In this document: positions 29,717 through 30,212 of the stretch, piece by piece
How positions within the stretch are numbered: position 1 is the stretch's first letter
How the letters are laid out: every line of letters starts with the position of its first letter
NCBI GenBank assembly: GCA_003254885.1
Contig: QANT01008801.1
Location: 1 to 30,212 of the forward strand
Direction: 5' to 3'
DNA: 30,212 nucleotides
From: Purshia tridentata
Taxonomy: Eukaryota > Streptophyta > Magnoliopsida > Rosales > Rosaceae
Made by a program: the position numbers and the translations under genes
Notes under the pieces: model-generated
Database searches by the model: none
The model's input: the letters and a program-made list of their open reading frames with translations, nothing else
Told to the model about the DNA's origin: nothing

Positions 29717-30212
29717 CTACAAGAAAAAAGAGTTTAGGCAACGAACTTTTGGGCGACGAGACAATTTTGTCGCCCCAGGAAATTTGTGCGACGAATACTC
29801 TAGGTTTTGGGCGGCGAATAATTTGGTCGCTCAAATAGTCATTGGGTGACGGACAAAAAAAATTGTCGCCCTAGATGATTTTGGGCGACGAATAATTGTC
29901 GTCGCCCCAATCTAAATGCTGAACTAGATTTTGGGCAACGGTAAAAACTATTTCGTCGCCCCAAATCATTAGGGCGACGAAAACGTCCGGCGACAACTAT
30001 TATTTCGTCACCCCAGGCTATTTTGGGAGACGACATAACATTATTCGTCGTCCAAAATTTTCGTCGCCCAAAGTTGAACAATTAAAACCCCCAGCCCTTC
30101 TTCTTCTTCTTCCTCGCGAATCTCTCCTCTTTCCTCCAGCGCCACTGCTCCTCTGCAAATCTCTCTCTTTCTCTCCACCGCCCCTCCACCGCCCCTCTCT
30201 CTCTCTTTCCAT
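29717..30212 (+). mobile_element. CACTA transposon terminus with subterminal repeats, continues past the window
   Basis: CACTACAAGAAAAAAG is a CACTA terminus. It is followed to about 30070 by some fifteen copies, in both orientations, of GGGCGACGAA / TTCGTCGCCC, the dense subterminal motif that transposase binds in such elements. After 30080 the sequence becomes CTT-rich and CCACCGCCCC-rich, like a 5' leader. Minus ORFs here are products of the repeats. The preceding TTC (29714-29716) is a candidate 3-bp target duplication. Confidence 0.88.

Noticed and set aside
29839..30212. Minus-strand ORFs of 80 and 64 codons at the right edge
   Set aside because: They read through CACTA subterminal repeats and a CT-rich leader; no domain.

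Overview
This window is intergenic, repeat-packed nuclear DNA of a flowering plant, probably a eudicot. The evidence is a Tat-lineage Ty3/gypsy retrotransposon with antisense accessory ORFs, a Mutator-like element (MULE) carrying a Ulp1-type protease gene, long TGTAACACCCC-type LTRs, CACTACAAGAAA (CACTA) termini, spliceosomal introns and AT-rich spacers. I see no bacterial operon, tRNA, rRNA, CRISPR array or intact host gene. Almost every recognisable coding stretch belongs to a transposable element and is broken.

Layout. (1) 1-8930: most of one Ty3/gypsy (Tat-like) element. It has the last 40 bases of the 5' LTR, a primer-binding site, gag, protease, a reverse transcriptase that is almost wholly deleted, RNase H and integrase. 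After these come a 64-bp tandem array, two antisense ORFs with their own TATA boxes, a polypurine tract and a 3' LTR (8411-8930). (2) 8931-9765: AT-rich spacer with a 70-bp direct repeat. (3) 9766-12690: a 2.9-kb solo LTR bounded by the perfect 5-bp target duplication TTGCA. (4) 12696-15980: AT-rich DNA built of local tandem and palindromic repeats. (5) About 15984-23905: a MULE of about 7.9 kb. It has diverged terminal inverted repeats with minisatellites just inside them, a rightward transposase pseudogene and a leftward, intron-containing Ulp1/C48-like protease gene that converges on it. (6) 23906-24673: unresolved. (7) 24674-25281: one end of a CACTA transposon. (8) 25282-30212: a nest. 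A leftward long LTR (25282 to at least about 29063) is split by a second solo LTR (25893-28140, target duplication CATAA). Its other side is apparently entered by a small leftward Ty3/gypsy element (3' LTR about 29064-29379, integrase C-terminus to 29716), which is itself interrupted by a CACTA terminus at 29717 that runs off the window.

How the parts work together. In the Tat element, gag, protease, RNase H and integrase lie in nearly continuous frames, broken by single stops that often look like C-to-T changes. Loss of the RT catalytic core makes this copy unable to move by itself. In the MULE, the transposase and the Ulp1-like gene sit inside one pair of inverted repeats, the arrangement known from Ulp1-carrying (Kaonashi-type) MULEs. 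Both genes are damaged here, although the protease keeps its His and Cys candidates and several good splice sites. The two solo LTRs and the split LTR are distant relatives that share a conserved box.

I found no convincing undescribed system. The most unusual features are the convergent MULE gene pair, the box shared by three otherwise diverged LTRs, the 10-bp-phased TTGAC cluster, and the antisense transcription units of the Tat element.
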